From JAPUIN01 sp041580375 (GTDB taxonomy: Bacteria > Acidobacteriota > Polarisedimenticolia > Gp22-AA2): a DNA stretch of 17,031 bases. The first letter of the stretch is position 1. The number at the start of each line of letters is the position of its first letter. The stretch covers positions 1 through 17,031 of the forward strand of contig JBFGDZ010000071.1 of assembly GCA_041580375.1 (NCBI GenBank), written 5' to 3'. Positions 5,687 to 13,818 of the stretch are shown in pieces. A model generated the notes under the pieces. The model ran no database searches and was not told where the DNA came from. It was given only the letters and a program-made list of their open reading frames with translations. The translations under genes were made by a program, and so were the position numbers.

Positions 5687-7375
5687 TCACCCGAGACCGT
5701 GAATCGTCCCGTCTTCGTCCAGATCCATGCCGAGGGCGGCCGGTTTTTGAGGAAGCCCGGGCATCGTCAGGATGCTCCCCGCCAGGGGGTAGAGGAACCC
5801 GGCCCCGGCCGCGATCCGGACGTCGCGGACCGGCAGGACGAACCCCTCCGGACGGCCCTTGAGAGCCGGGTCGTGGGAGAGTGAGAGAGGGGTCTTGGCC
5901 ATGCAGATCGGCAGATCCGCGTACCCCTCGCGCCGGCAGAACTCGAGGCGCTCGCGCGCGGCCTCGCCGAATTCGACGCCGGAGGCGCCGTACATCTTCC
6001 GGGCGATGGTCTCGATCTTCTCCTCCGGCGACGACTCGAGCCGATAGAGCGGCCTGAACGCCGAAGGCATGGAGGCGGCGCGCACCACCGCCTCGGCGAG
6101 CTCCAGACCGCCGTCCCCGCCCCGGGCCCAGACCTCGATCGGGATCGCGGCGGCCGCCCCGGCGCGCCGCGCCTCCTCAACGACCGCCTCGATCTCGGCC
6201 GCGCTATCCCCCTCGAATCGGTTGATGGCGACGATCGCCGGCACCCCGTGCAGTTCGACGTTCTCGATATGCTTCGCCAGGTTGGCGCAGCCCCGCCGGG
6301 CGGCGCCGGGATCCGGCCGGCGCCAGGTCGCCGGGTCCCGGGCGTCGATCGCCGCGCCGCCGTGCAGCTTGAGGGCCCGGATCGAGCAGACGATGACGGC
6401 GGCGGCGGGCTCGGCTCCCATGACACGGCACTTGATGTTGAACAACTTCTCCGCGCCGCATTCGGATCCGAAGCCGCTCTCAGTGACGACGTAATCGGCC
6501 AGCTTGAGCGCGATGCGGTCGGCCAGGATGCTGCTGTTGCCGTGCGCCACGTTGGCGAAAGGGCCGCCGTGGACGAGCGCCGCGCCCCCCTCCAGATTCT
6601 GAACCAGGTTCGGCTTCAGGCTCTCGCGCATCACGACTGCCATCGGCCCCGCGGCGCGGAGCGCGGAGGCCGGAACCGGGCGGCCGCCGCCGTCCAGACC
6701 GATCAGGATGCGTCCCAGTCGCTCCTTGAGATCGCGGACCCCGGTGCACAGAGCCAGGATCGCCATCACCTCGGATGCCGCGGTGATGTCGAATCCCGTC
6801 TCGCGCTCGACGCCACCCGGGCCGCCTCCCGACGCGATCCGCACGCGGCGCAGGGCGCGATCGTTCAGATCCAGGGTGCGTCCCCACTGGATCGCCGCGG
6901 GGTCGAGCCCCAGGGCGTTGCCGTGATGGATGTGATTGTCGATCAGGGCGGCGAGCAGATTGTGGGCCGCGGCGACGGCATGGAAATCCCCCGTGAAATG
7001 GAGGTTGATCTCCTCCATCGGCACGATCTGCGAGTAACCGCCTCCCGTGGCGCCGCCCTTGATGCCGAACACCGGGCCCATCGACGGCTGCCGGAGCGTG
7101 CAGACCGCCCGCTGGCCGATCTTGCGCAGGGCCTGGGACAGTCCGATCGTGACGACGGTCTTGCCCTCGCCGAGCGGGGTCGGATTGATCCCCGTGACGC
7201 AGATGATGCGGCCATCGGTGCGGCTGGCGAGCCGGTCGATCGCGTGCAGGCCGATCTTCGCCTTGTAACGGCCGTAAGGCTCCACCTCGTCGGGCAGCAG
7301 GCCCAGCGCGGCGGCGACTTCATCGATCGGTTTCAGACGCGCTCCCCGGGCGATTTCCAAATCCATCGGGATCAC
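5687..7375 (-). CDS. fhs: Formate-tetrahydrofolate ligase
   Basis: It makes 10-formyl-tetrahydrofolate from formate, ATP and tetrahydrofolate in one-carbon metabolism. The product has 562 residues from GTG at 7375, or 559 from ATG at 7366, which is the family length. Landmarks are the ATP-binding loop NPTPLGEGKTVV (near residue 65), RQPSMGPVFGIKGGATGGGYSQ, EINLHFTGD, DNHIHHGN, TGFDITAASEVMA, FANVAHGNSS and the C-terminal ICMAKTPLSLSHD. The GTG start is preferred because GGAGG lies 5 bases before it; the same GGAGG would be 14 bases from the ATG. It follows the TPR gene by 13 bases and is the last gene of the dnaB-alr block. The frame is open much further upstream, but that part overlaps the TPR gene and has no homology. 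No folD or other folate gene is adjacent. Confidence 0.96.
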   Translation of the reverse strand: MIPMDLEIARGARLKPIDEVAAALGLLPDEVEPYGRYKAKIGLHAIDRLASRTDGRIICVTGINPTPLGEGKTVVTIGLSQALRKIGQRAVCTLRQPSMGPVFGIKGGATGGGYSQIVPMEEINLHFTGDFHAVAAAHNLLAALIDNHIHHGNALGLDPAAIQWGRTLDLNDRALRRVRIASGGGPGGVERETGFDITAASEVMAILALCTGVRDLKERLGRILIGLDGGGRPVPASALRAAGPMAVVMRESLKPNLVQNLEGGAALVHGGPFANVAHGNSSILADRIALKLADYVVTESGFGSECGAEKLFNIKCRVMGAEPAAAVIVCSIRALKLHGGAAIDARDPATWRRPDPGAARRGCANLAKHIENVELHGVPAIVAINRFEGDSAAEIEAVVEEARRAGAAAAIPIEVWARGGDGGLELAEAVVRAASMPSAFRPLYRLESSPEEKIETIARKMYGASGVEFGEAARERLEFCRREGYADLPICMAKTPLSLSHDPALKGRPEGFVLPVRDVRIAAGAGFLYPLAGSILTMPGLPQKPAALGMDLDEDGTIHGLG

Positions 7376-7388
7376 GGTTGCCTCCGGT

Positions 7389-8405
7389 TCACTCGGTTGT
7401 GTTGTCGGACAGGGCCTGCCGGAGCCGGTCGAGTCCGGGAGCGTTTGGGTCAAGAGCTTCGGCCGCCTCCATCTCGGCGCGCGCCGCGTCGCGCTCGCCG
7501 GTGGCCAGGAGGGCGCGCGCGAGCAGCACGTGCCCCCGCGGGGTGTCCGCGTACCGGAGCGCGTTCCGGGCGGCCTCCGCCGCCTTCCCCGGATCGTCCT
7601 GCTCCAGCGCCACCGTGGCCCTGAGGAGGTGGAAGTCCTTCTCGTACGGATGCGGTTCCGCGCTCGCGCCGTCGAGCATCGTGGCCGCCTCGCTCCAGCG
7701 CTCGGAGCGGACGAGGATGCGGGCCGCCTGGTAGAGCGCCTTCGGGTAGCCCGGCCGCTCGCGCACGGCCCGTCGGAGGAGCCGGAGGCGATCCTTCGAG
7801 TCGGTCTCGGCCATCGCCCGGCAGTACGTCTCGAACGCCAGCAGCGGCACGTCCCCCGAATGCCTCTCCAGGATCGAGGCGCGCGAGCCGCGGATCGGAA
7901 CGCCGTCGTCATCCAGCAGCTCGAGCGCGACGCGGTTCTGCAGCTGCAGCAGATCCGTCAGCCGCCCCTCGCGGGACACCCACGGCCGCGCCTTCTCCCC
8001 CTCCAGATCGATCGACCGGGCGGAGATCGTCAGGGCGCCGTCGGTCACGAGGAAACGCCCGAGGACCAGTCGATCCGGCCGGCTGGCGGAAGAGCGGGAT
8101 CGCATCTTGCGTCCCAGCTGAATGGCGCTCGCCAGCATCAGCGGCGCCCCTGCCGGCAGGCCGCTCCCTTCGTAGAGGACGGCCCTCTCCTCGTCGTCGA
8201 CGACGCGGGAGCCGGTCCCCTTCAGGTACTCACCGAGAGTGAAAGCGAGGCAGGTGGAGAGCCAGTCCAGCGAGGGCTCTTCGGCCACGTTCTCGTAGGG
8301 CAATACGAGATAGGTCCTCCCGGCCCCCGACGGCGCCGCGGACGGGGCTCCGACCGCCGCGGAAAGGAGAGCGATCGCCAGCGTGGACGCGAGTAATGAT
8401 TTCAT
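7389..8405 (-). CDS. Secreted TolB/FlgO-like protein with TPR repeats
   Basis: This 338-residue protein has a signal peptide (about 1-24, AVGAPSAA). Residues 30-140 look like the TolB N-terminal / FlgO-type alpha-beta domain: YLVLPYENVAEEPSLDWLSTC, then LGEYLKGTG, then RLVLGRFLVTDGALTISARSID. From about residue 190 there are helical repeats with TPR spacing (ALYQAARILVRSERWSEAA, KAAEAARNALRYAD, GHVLLARALLATGERDAARAEM). It is probably a periplasmic scaffold or assembly protein; no catalytic residues are visible. The start ATG overlaps the stop of the PIN-TRAM gene by 4 bases (ATGA), and fhs follows after 13 bases, so translation is coupled on both sides. The partner is unknown. Confidence 0.88.
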   Translation of the reverse strand: MKSLLASTLAIALLSAAVGAPSAAPSGAGRTYLVLPYENVAEEPSLDWLSTCLAFTLGEYLKGTGSRVVDDEERAVLYEGSGLPAGAPLMLASAIQLGRKMRSRSSASRPDRLVLGRFLVTDGALTISARSIDLEGEKARPWVSREGRLTDLLQLQNRVALELLDDDGVPIRGSRASILERHSGDVPLLAFETYCRAMAETDSKDRLRLLRRAVRERPGYPKALYQAARILVRSERWSEAATMLDGASAEPHPYEKDFHLLRATVALEQDDPGKAAEAARNALRYADTPRGHVLLARALLATGERDAARAEMEAAEALDPNAPGLDRLRQALSDNTTE

Positions 8406-9436
8406 GGGCCGGCCCTCCTCGACCGATCGCCGACCTGGGCGGGTTCCTCGGCCGACTCGGATTTTCCGAAGAACATCTTGCCGGCCGTCGTCTGCAGGAC
8501 GGAGGTGACCGCGATCTCGATGGTGCGGCCGATGTGCCGCTTCGCGTTGTCCACGACGACCATCGTGCCGTCGTCAAGGTACCCCACGCCCTGATTTGAC
8601 TCCTTCCCCTCCTTGAGGATGAAGACCTTCATCGACTCGCCGGGCAGGACGACAGGCTTGAGAGAGTTGGCCAGGACGTTGATGTTGAGCACCTGCACGC
8701 CTCGCAGCTCCGCGACCTTGTTGAGGTTGAAGTCGTTCGTGATGATCTTCCCGCCGAGCTGCTTGGCGAGCTCGATGAGCTTCATGTCGACCTCCCGCAC
8801 CTCGGGAAAGTCGACCTCGGAGATGATCACCCGCACGTCACGCCCCTTCTTGATGCGTTGCAGGATCTCCAGCCCCTTGCGTCCGCGGTTGCGCTTGAGC
8901 GGATCCTGGGAATCGGCGATGTACTGAAGTTCCCGCAGCACGAACTGGGGAACGACGAGCGACCCGTCCAGAAACCCCGTCTCGCACACGTCGGCGATGC
9001 GGCCGTCGATGATGACGCTGGTGTCGAGAATCTTGTGGTTCTGGGACGGACCACCGCCGGACCAGGCGGACTTCAGGACGGACAGGGAGAACCGCTCGCC
9101 GCGCGACGCACCGATGGCCAGCCCGCTGTAGCCGAGGAGGAGGAAGAGAAAGCCCCGCAGGGGAAGGGGATCGGCGACGCCGATCGCCTCGAAGGGGAGC
9201 AGAGCGCCGACCATCGCCGCGGCGGCTCCGCCCGCGATCAGCCCGGCGAGCCCCCCCAGGAGAACGTTCAGCTCCCGTTTGCGGAACAGGTGCTCGAGAC
9301 CGAGGATCGCGGCCGCCGCGCCGATGCCGAGGGCGGGACCGGCGATGTCGAGCGGCTGCAGCGAAGGCGGACGGATGCCCGCCCCGAGGGCCACCGACAT
9401 GACGACGAGGACGATCCGGAGTATCAGAATGCCCAC
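8402..9436 (-). CDS. Membrane-anchored PIN-TRAM domain protein (YacL family)
   Basis: The 344-residue protein has four N-terminal hydrophobic segments (about 1-19, 31-50, 58-80, 93-112). A PIN nuclease-like domain follows (about 135-250), with acidic residues in ILDTSVIIDGR (Asp138, Asp144), LREL (Glu169) and ITNDFNLN (Asp235). A C-terminal TRAM RNA-binding domain (about 258-322) contains GVGYLDDGTMVVVDNA. This matches the Bacillus YacL type, thought to act on RNA at the membrane; its exact substrate is not established. The start is GTG with GAGG seven bases upstream. The gene overlaps the TPR gene by 4 bases. The last 20 residues are polar and not conserved in the family as I know it. Confidence 0.93.
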   Translation of the reverse strand: MGILILRIVLVVMSVALGAGIRPPSLQPLDIAGPALGIGAAAAILGLEHLFRKRELNVLLGGLAGLIAGGAAAAMVGALLPFEAIGVADPLPLRGFLFLLLGYSGLAIGASRGERFSLSVLKSAWSGGGPSQNHKILDTSVIIDGRIADVCETGFLDGSLVVPQFVLRELQYIADSQDPLKRNRGRKGLEILQRIKKGRDVRVIISEVDFPEVREVDMKLIELAKQLGGKIITNDFNLNKVAELRGVQVLNINVLANSLKPVVLPGESMKVFILKEGKESNQGVGYLDDGTMVVVDNAKRHIGRTIEIAVTSVLQTTAGKMFFGKSESAEEPAQVGDRSRRAGP

Positions 9437-9450
9437 GCAGGTACCTCACG

Positions 9451-9464
9451 CCCCCCGCGGGGGG
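9451..9464. repeat. Perfect 14-bp GC palindrome upstream of the PIN-TRAM gene
   Basis: CCCCCCGCGGGGGG reads the same on both strands and lies in the 82-bp gap between alr and the PIN-TRAM gene, about 14 bases before its GTG. There is no T-run, so it is not a standard terminator. It may be an RNA stem near the ribosome-binding site, or just GC-rich chance. Confidence 0.4.
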
Positions 9465-9518
9465 GCCGGGATGAAGCCGACGGACTCGAAGTTGATGTGC
9501 GCCCAGCAACGCACCCGT

Positions 9519-10733
9519 TCATGATAACGCCTGCGGAGGCTCGGAGGCCAGACCTTTGGCGAACCGCGACCGGATCTCCCGTCCTCCCGCCCGCCTGTAC
9601 AGGCGCGGCACTCGGGAGCCGATGCCGCAGAGGATCTCCCAGGTGATGGTCTCGGCCCACTCCGCCACGCGATCCGCGCCCAGGCGATCCTCGCCCGAGA
9701 CGCCGATCAGGAGGGCTTCGTCACCGAGAGCCGCGCCGGGGATCCCGGAGACGTCGATGGTCGTCAGGTCCATGCTGATGCGCCCGACGATGGGGGCCCG
9801 GCGCCCCCGGACGAGCACGTGACCGCGGTTGCTCAGCAGTCGCGGAAGGCCGTCGTCGTAGCCGATCGCCAGGGACGCGATGCGGGCGCGGCGGTCGGCG
9901 ACCCAGGTGCGTCCGTAGCCGAGCGACGTGCCCGGAGCCACATCCTTCACGTAGATGATGCGCGACCGGAGGCTGAGGACGGGCCGGAGGGGCAACGGGG
10001 TCATGAGCGTGGACGGTGGGTACCCGTACAGAACGATCCCGGGCCGCAGGAGCCCGAGCCAGGCGGGCGGATAGTCGATGGCGGCGGCGCTGTTCGCCAG
10101 ATGGACGAGCCGGGGGTCGAGGCCTGCCTGCCGCACCGTCGCGACGGCGTCGCGGAAGATGGTGATCTGCTCCGCGGTGAAGGGATCGGCCGGATCGTCT
10201 GCCACCGCCAGGTGGGAGAAGATCCCCTCCACGACGATCCGCCCGGAGGCGGAGGCCAGCGCGGGCAGGAAGCCGGGCAGATCCGGAGCGGGCACGCCGA
10301 GACGGCCCATGCCGCTGTCGATCTTGAGGTGGACCCTCGCCACGATGCCCCGGGCCGCGGCCGCCCTCGCCAGAGCGTCCACCTGATCGGGCCGGTAGAG
10401 GGCGGGCGTCAGGTCGTGCGCGAGGAGCAGGTCCGCCTGGGGCGGCGCGAAGCCGCCGAGGACGAGGATCGGCAGCCGCAGGCCGCCGGCCCTCAGCTCC
10501 ACGCCCTCCTCGGGGATCGCCACGCCGAGCCAAGCCACCCCCTCCTCCTGGAGCGCCCGGGCGATCGGCACGGCACCGTGGCCGTAGGCGTCCGCCTTGA
10601 CGACGGCCAGCAGGGGGCGCGAGCCGGTGCGGCGGCGGACCTCCACCAGGTTGGAGGACAGGGCGTCCAGGTCGATCTCCGCCCAGGTCGGCCTGTACAG
10701 GTCGCCCAGGGCCGCGCTCACGCCTGTCGCCAC
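9519..10733 (-). CDS. alr: Alanine racemase
   Basis: This PLP enzyme interconverts L- and D-alanine and supplies D-Ala for peptidoglycan. The 404-residue product has the PLP lysine in AVVKADAYGHG (Lys46), LKIDSGMGRLG, the PLP-phosphate region RPGIVLYGYPP, the catalytic tyrosine in SLGYGRTW (Tyr273) and RISMDLTTIDVS of the C-terminal beta domain. The GTG start at 10733 overlaps the dnaB end by 16 bases. An alternative GTG at 10721 would give the compact GTGA 4-base overlap and lose only four residues. Either way it is coupled to dnaB. The PIN-TRAM gene follows after 82 bases. Confidence 0.97.
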   Translation of the reverse strand: MATGVSAALGDLYRPTWAEIDLDALSSNLVEVRRRTGSRPLLAVVKADAYGHGAVPIARALQEEGVAWLGVAIPEEGVELRAGGLRLPILVLGGFAPPQADLLLAHDLTPALYRPDQVDALARAAAARGIVARVHLKIDSGMGRLGVPAPDLPGFLPALASASGRIVVEGIFSHLAVADDPADPFTAEQITIFRDAVATVRQAGLDPRLVHLANSAAAIDYPPAWLGLLRPGIVLYGYPPSTLMTPLPLRPVLSLRSRIIYVKDVAPGTSLGYGRTWVADRRARIASLAIGYDDGLPRLLSNRGHVLVRGRRAPIVGRISMDLTTIDVSGIPGAALGDEALLIGVSGEDRLGADRVAEWAETITWEILCGIGSRVPRLYRRAGGREIRSRFAKGLASEPPQALS

Positions 10734-12061
10734 TCCAGCTCTTCGAACTTCGTGTACTCTCGGATGAAGGCCAGATCGAGGGTTCCGATCGGCCCGTTGC
10801 GCTGCTTCGCGATGATCACCTGGGCGCGCCCGCGGTTCTCCTCGGTCTGCTTGTAGACCTCCTCGCGGTAGATGAACATCACGACGTCGGCGTCCTGTTC
10901 GATGGCGCCCGACTCGCGCAGGTCGGACAGCTGCGGTCTCCGGTCGCCTCCGCGCTGCTCCGGCGCGCGCGACAGCTGGGAGATCGCGATCACGGGTATG
11001 GCGAGCTCCTTGGCCAGCTCCTTCAACGATCGCGAGATGTCGGAGATCTCCTGCGTGCGGTTCTCGAACCGGCCGCGGCCGTGGATCAGCTGCAGGTAGT
11101 CCACGACGATCAGGTCGAGGCCGTGCTCCATTTTGAGGCGCCGGCTCTTGGCGCGCATCTCCAGCACGGAGATCCCGGGCGTGTCGTCGATGTAGATGGG
11201 CGCTGCCGAGACCTCGCCCAGGGCCAGCGTCAGGCGGGTCCAGTCCTCCTTGGAGAGACGGCCGGTGCGGAGGCGGTGCGCGTCGACCCGGGCCAGCCCG
11301 GTGAGCAGCCGCAGAAACAACTGCTCGCGGGACATCTCGAGGGAGAAGATGCCGACGTGCCGCCCCGCCTTCATGCCGATGTGCTGGGCGATGTTCAGGG
11401 CCAGCGACGTCTTCCCCATGCCGGGCCGGGCCGCCATGATGACGAGATCCGAGTTCTGCAACCCGGACGTGTACTCGTCGAGCCGCGGAAAGCCGGTCGG
11501 CAGGCCGGTGACGAGCTGTCGATGCTCGGCCAGCCGCTCGATCGTCTTGAGGCTCTCATCGGCGATCACCTTCATGGGCACGAACCCCTGGCGCAGCTGG
11601 TCCTGGGCGATCTTGAAGATCAGGCGCTCCGACTGATCCAGGATCTCCTCGATCTCCTGCGAGGCCTCGTAGGCGGTGCCGACGATCTGGGATCCCGCCT
11701 CGATCAGTCCGCGGAGGATCGCCTTCTCCTTGACGATGCGGGCGTAGTATTCGACGTTGGCGGAGCGGGGGACGTCATCGAGGAGTGAGGCGATGTAGGC
11801 GGGGCCGCCGACCGCCTCCAGCTCCCCGCTGCGCATCAGCTCGTCCTTCACCGTGACGGCGTCGATGGCGGAGGACTTCTCCGACAGGCTGGACATCACC
11901 TTGAAGAGGGTGCGATGCGGCTCTCGGTAGAAATCGTCCTCCCGGAGGATCTCCTGGGCGCGGTTGATCGCGGCATTCTCGACGAGGATCGCCCCCAGCA
12001 CCGATCGCTCGGCGTCCAGGTTGTGGGGGATCGTCCTGTCGAGGGTGATGTCGCCGGCCAT
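10718..12061 (-). CDS. dnaB: Replicative DNA helicase DnaB
   Basis: This is the hexameric 5'-3' helicase of the replication fork. From the ATG at 12061 it has 447 residues. The N-terminal domain starts RTIPHNLDAERSVLGAIL (primase-interaction domain, about 10-110). A linker leads to the RecA-like core with Walker A ARPGMGKTS (211-219), Walker B LIVVDYLQL (317-325), RSLKELAKEL, and the DLRESGAIEQDADVV motif (380-394). GGAG lies about 6 bases before the ATG. The frame stays open to 12607, but that extension crosses the RNase P RNA gene and has no homology, so it is excluded. No intein is present. In many genomes dnaB and alr are neighbours, as here. Confidence 0.98.
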   Translation of the reverse strand: MAGDITLDRTIPHNLDAERSVLGAILVENAAINRAQEILREDDFYREPHRTLFKVMSSLSEKSSAIDAVTVKDELMRSGELEAVGGPAYIASLLDDVPRSANVEYYARIVKEKAILRGLIEAGSQIVGTAYEASQEIEEILDQSERLIFKIAQDQLRQGFVPMKVIADESLKTIERLAEHRQLVTGLPTGFPRLDEYTSGLQNSDLVIMAARPGMGKTSLALNIAQHIGMKAGRHVGIFSLEMSREQLFLRLLTGLARVDAHRLRTGRLSKEDWTRLTLALGEVSAAPIYIDDTPGISVLEMRAKSRRLKMEHGLDLIVVDYLQLIHGRGRFENRTQEISDISRSLKELAKELAIPVIAISQLSRAPEQRGGDRRPQLSDLRESGAIEQDADVVMFIYREEVYKQTEENRGRAQVIIAKQRNGPIGTLDLAFIREYTKFEELEWRQA

Positions 12062-12089
12062 TCTCCGCTCCGCGCCCGGGGCGGAGGGT

Positions 12090-12095
12090 AGTCTA
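12090..12095 (-). promoter_or_regulatory. Possible extended -10 element for dnaB
   Basis: The minus strand reads TGC then TAGACT, an extended -10-like element about 29 bases before the dnaB ATG, in the 83-bp gap shared with the divergent rnpB promoter. No good -35 is seen, so this is a weak call. Confidence 0.3.
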
Positions 12096-12108
12096 GCACA
12101 GCGACTTG

Positions 12109-12138
12109 TTGATGCCCGGCGCGACGCTCTGCTAAGAT
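12109..12138 (+). promoter_or_regulatory. Sigma-70 promoter for rnpB
   Basis: TTGATG (12109-12114), an 18-base spacer and TAAGAT (12133-12138) end seven bases before the expected 5' end of the RNase P RNA, which is the right distance for a transcription start. Confidence 0.6.
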
Positions 12139-12144
12139 CACCCC

Positions 12145-12556
12145 GGGCCGGAGTGGCACGGATGGTCGCTGCCCGGAGCATTCCGGGGAGAGGAAAGTCC
12201 GAACTCCACAGGGCATTGCGCTGGGTAACACCCAGTCCCGGCAACGGGAAGGAAAGTGCCACAGAGAACAGACCGCCGGGCGCGGGGTCTCGGCCCCGCG
12301 GCCGGTAAGGGTGAAACGGTGGGGTAAGAGCCCACCAGTGCCCCGGGTGACCGGGGCAGCTCGGCAAACCCCGCAAGGAGCAAGACCAAATAGGGGAGCG
12401 CGATTGGGTGGCCCGCCCAGAGCTCCCGGGTCGGTCGCTCGGCACGGCGCCGACGGCGCCGTGCCACCCGCGCGGGAGACCGCGCGGGTAGAGGAATGAC
12501 CATCGGTCGCGACGACGTCGCGGCGACAGAATTCGGCTTACGGGCCGCTCCGGCCC
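12145..12556 (+). ncRNA. rnpB: RNase P RNA (M1 RNA, bacterial type A)
   Basis: This is the catalytic RNA that trims tRNA 5' ends. All conserved blocks are present in order: GAGAGGAAAGTCCGAACTCC, ACAGGGCA, ACAGAGAACAGACCGCC, GGTAAGGGTGAAACGGTG, GGTAAGAGCCCACCAG, GGCAAACCCC, GCAAGACCAAATAGG, GAGGAATGACC and ACAGAATTCGGCTTAC. The ends are set by helix P1: GGGCCGGAGTGGC at 12145 pairs with the sequence ending CTCCGGCCC at 12556. P2 is GATGGTC (12161-12167) with GACCATC (12498-12504). P3 is tiny, CCCGGA/TCCGGG with a 4-nt loop. P18 is ACCCGCGCGG/CCGCGCGGGT closed by a GAGA tetraloop (12466-12489). Just before it an extra 11-bp hairpin (12441-12465) appears compared with E. coli. Exact end positions may shift by a few bases. 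Confidence 0.97.
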
Positions 12557-12618
12557 ACCCGGCTTCACGGTCCAGGACCGCTCGATCCCGCGCGGTCCGC
12601 GAGCCACGACCTCGCCTC

Positions 12619-13818
12619 ATGCCCGATCTCCTTTCGCTTCGCTCCCGCGTCGAGCAGGCCGTGCGCAGGCTGTGGCCGAAGATCCGCCGGCTCAGCCGCG
12701 ACATGCATGAGCGCCCCGAGCTGAGCGGATCGGAGATCCGTGCAAGCCGCGGGATCGCCCGTTTTCTGGAGCGGGAGGGATTCCGCGTCCGGATGGGGGT
12801 GGCGGGTCTGCCGACGGCTTTCGTGGCCCGCAGATCGGGCGGGCGGAGTGGGCCGCGCATCGCCTTCCTCGCCGAGTATGATGCGCTCCCGGGCATCGGC
12901 CACGGGTGCGGTCACAACCTGATCGGCGCCGCGGCCGCCGGAGCGGGGGCGGCCCTCGCCCGCATCTCCGCCGACGCGGGAGGGGAGATCCTGGTCCTCG
13001 GAACGCCGGCGGAAGAGACGATCGGGGGCAAGGTGCCGATGGTCGAACGGGGTCTGTTCCGGGGAATCGACGCCGCGCTGATGTTCCACCCTTCGACGGA
13101 GAATCGCGTCTATACGACGTCGCTCGCCTGCCACTCGATCGAGGTTCTCTTCCGGGGCCGCGCGGCGCACGCCGTGTCGGCTCCGGAGAAGGGGATCAAC
13201 GCCCTCGACGCTCTCATCCGGCTGTTCAACGGCGTCGAGCGGCTGCGGAGGGATCTCGGGCCGCGGGTCCGGATGCCGGGGATCGTCGTCGAGGGGGGCA
13301 GGCGCGCGAACATCGTGCCGGATCGCGCCGTGGGCCGGTTCTCGCTGCGGGCCCCCGACCTGGCGGCGCTCGCCCGGGTCGAGACGCGCTTCCTCGGCCT
13401 GGTCCGGAGCATCTCGCGTCGGACGCGAGCCCGCGCCACGGTGCGCTGGTTGGACCACCGCTACGCGGACATGAGCACGAACCGTGTTCTCGCCGAGCTG
13501 TTCCGACGGGAGCTCGGTCGGCTCGGGCGGCGGACCGAGGACGGCCCGCGCAGAAGGAGCGGCTCTCTCGACATGGGCAATGTCAGCCAGCGCGTTCCGT
13601 CCATGCATGCCTACGTCGCCGTGGCGCCGAAGCGCGTGTCCCTGCACTCCGCCGAGTTCGCGCGCCACGCCGGCGGCCCGGGAGGCCGCGCCGGGCTCCT
13701 CGTGGCCACCCGCGCCCTGGCCCTGACCGGCCTGGAGGTGCTCCGCGGCGACGGGACTCTCGCGCGCGTGAAGAGCGAGTTCCGCCGCGCGCGAGGCCGG
13801 CGGGGGAGTGCCCGATGA
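12619..13818 (+). CDS. M20-family metallo-amidohydrolase (AbgB / PM20D2-like)
   Basis: The 399-residue product is a two-zinc peptidase-fold hydrolase that probably cleaves the amide bond of a dipeptide or acyl-amino acid. The metal-site block is LAEYDALPGIGHGCGHNLIGA (Asp88, Cys97, His99), followed by GTPAEETIGGK (Glu132/133), MFHPST (His157) and LHSAEF (His343). The dimerisation domain starts near 170 (ACHSIEVLFRGRAAHA). LDMGNVSQRVPSMH matches the AbgB/PM20D2 branch, whose known substrates include p-aminobenzoyl-glutamate and beta-alanyl dipeptides. The substrate here cannot be told. The ATG has no clear Shine-Dalgarno. An upstream in-frame ATG at 12496 lies inside rnpB and is rejected. The stop overlaps the start of the LD-carboxypeptidase gene. 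Confidence 0.92.
   Translation: MPDLLSLRSRVEQAVRRLWPKIRRLSRDMHERPELSGSEIRASRGIARFLEREGFRVRMGVAGLPTAFVARRSGGRSGPRIAFLAEYDALPGIGHGCGHNLIGAAAAGAGAALARISADAGGEILVLGTPAEETIGGKVPMVERGLFRGIDAALMFHPSTENRVYTTSLACHSIEVLFRGRAAHAVSAPEKGINALDALIRLFNGVERLRRDLGPRVRMPGIVVEGGRRANIVPDRAVGRFSLRAPDLAALARVETRFLGLVRSISRRTRARATVRWLDHRYADMSTNRVLAELFRRELGRLGRRTEDGPRRRSGSLDMGNVSQRVPSMHAYVAVAPKRVSLHSAEFARHAGGPGGRAGLLVATRALALTGLEVLRGDGTLARVKSEFRRARGRRGSAR

Noticed and set aside
7376..7912. N-terminal extension of fhs
   Set aside because: Overlaps the TPR gene in another frame and has only low-complexity Arg-rich sequence.
12062..12607. Upstream extension of dnaB
   Set aside because: Crosses the rnpB gene and the divergent promoters; the family N-terminus begins at the ATG at 12061.
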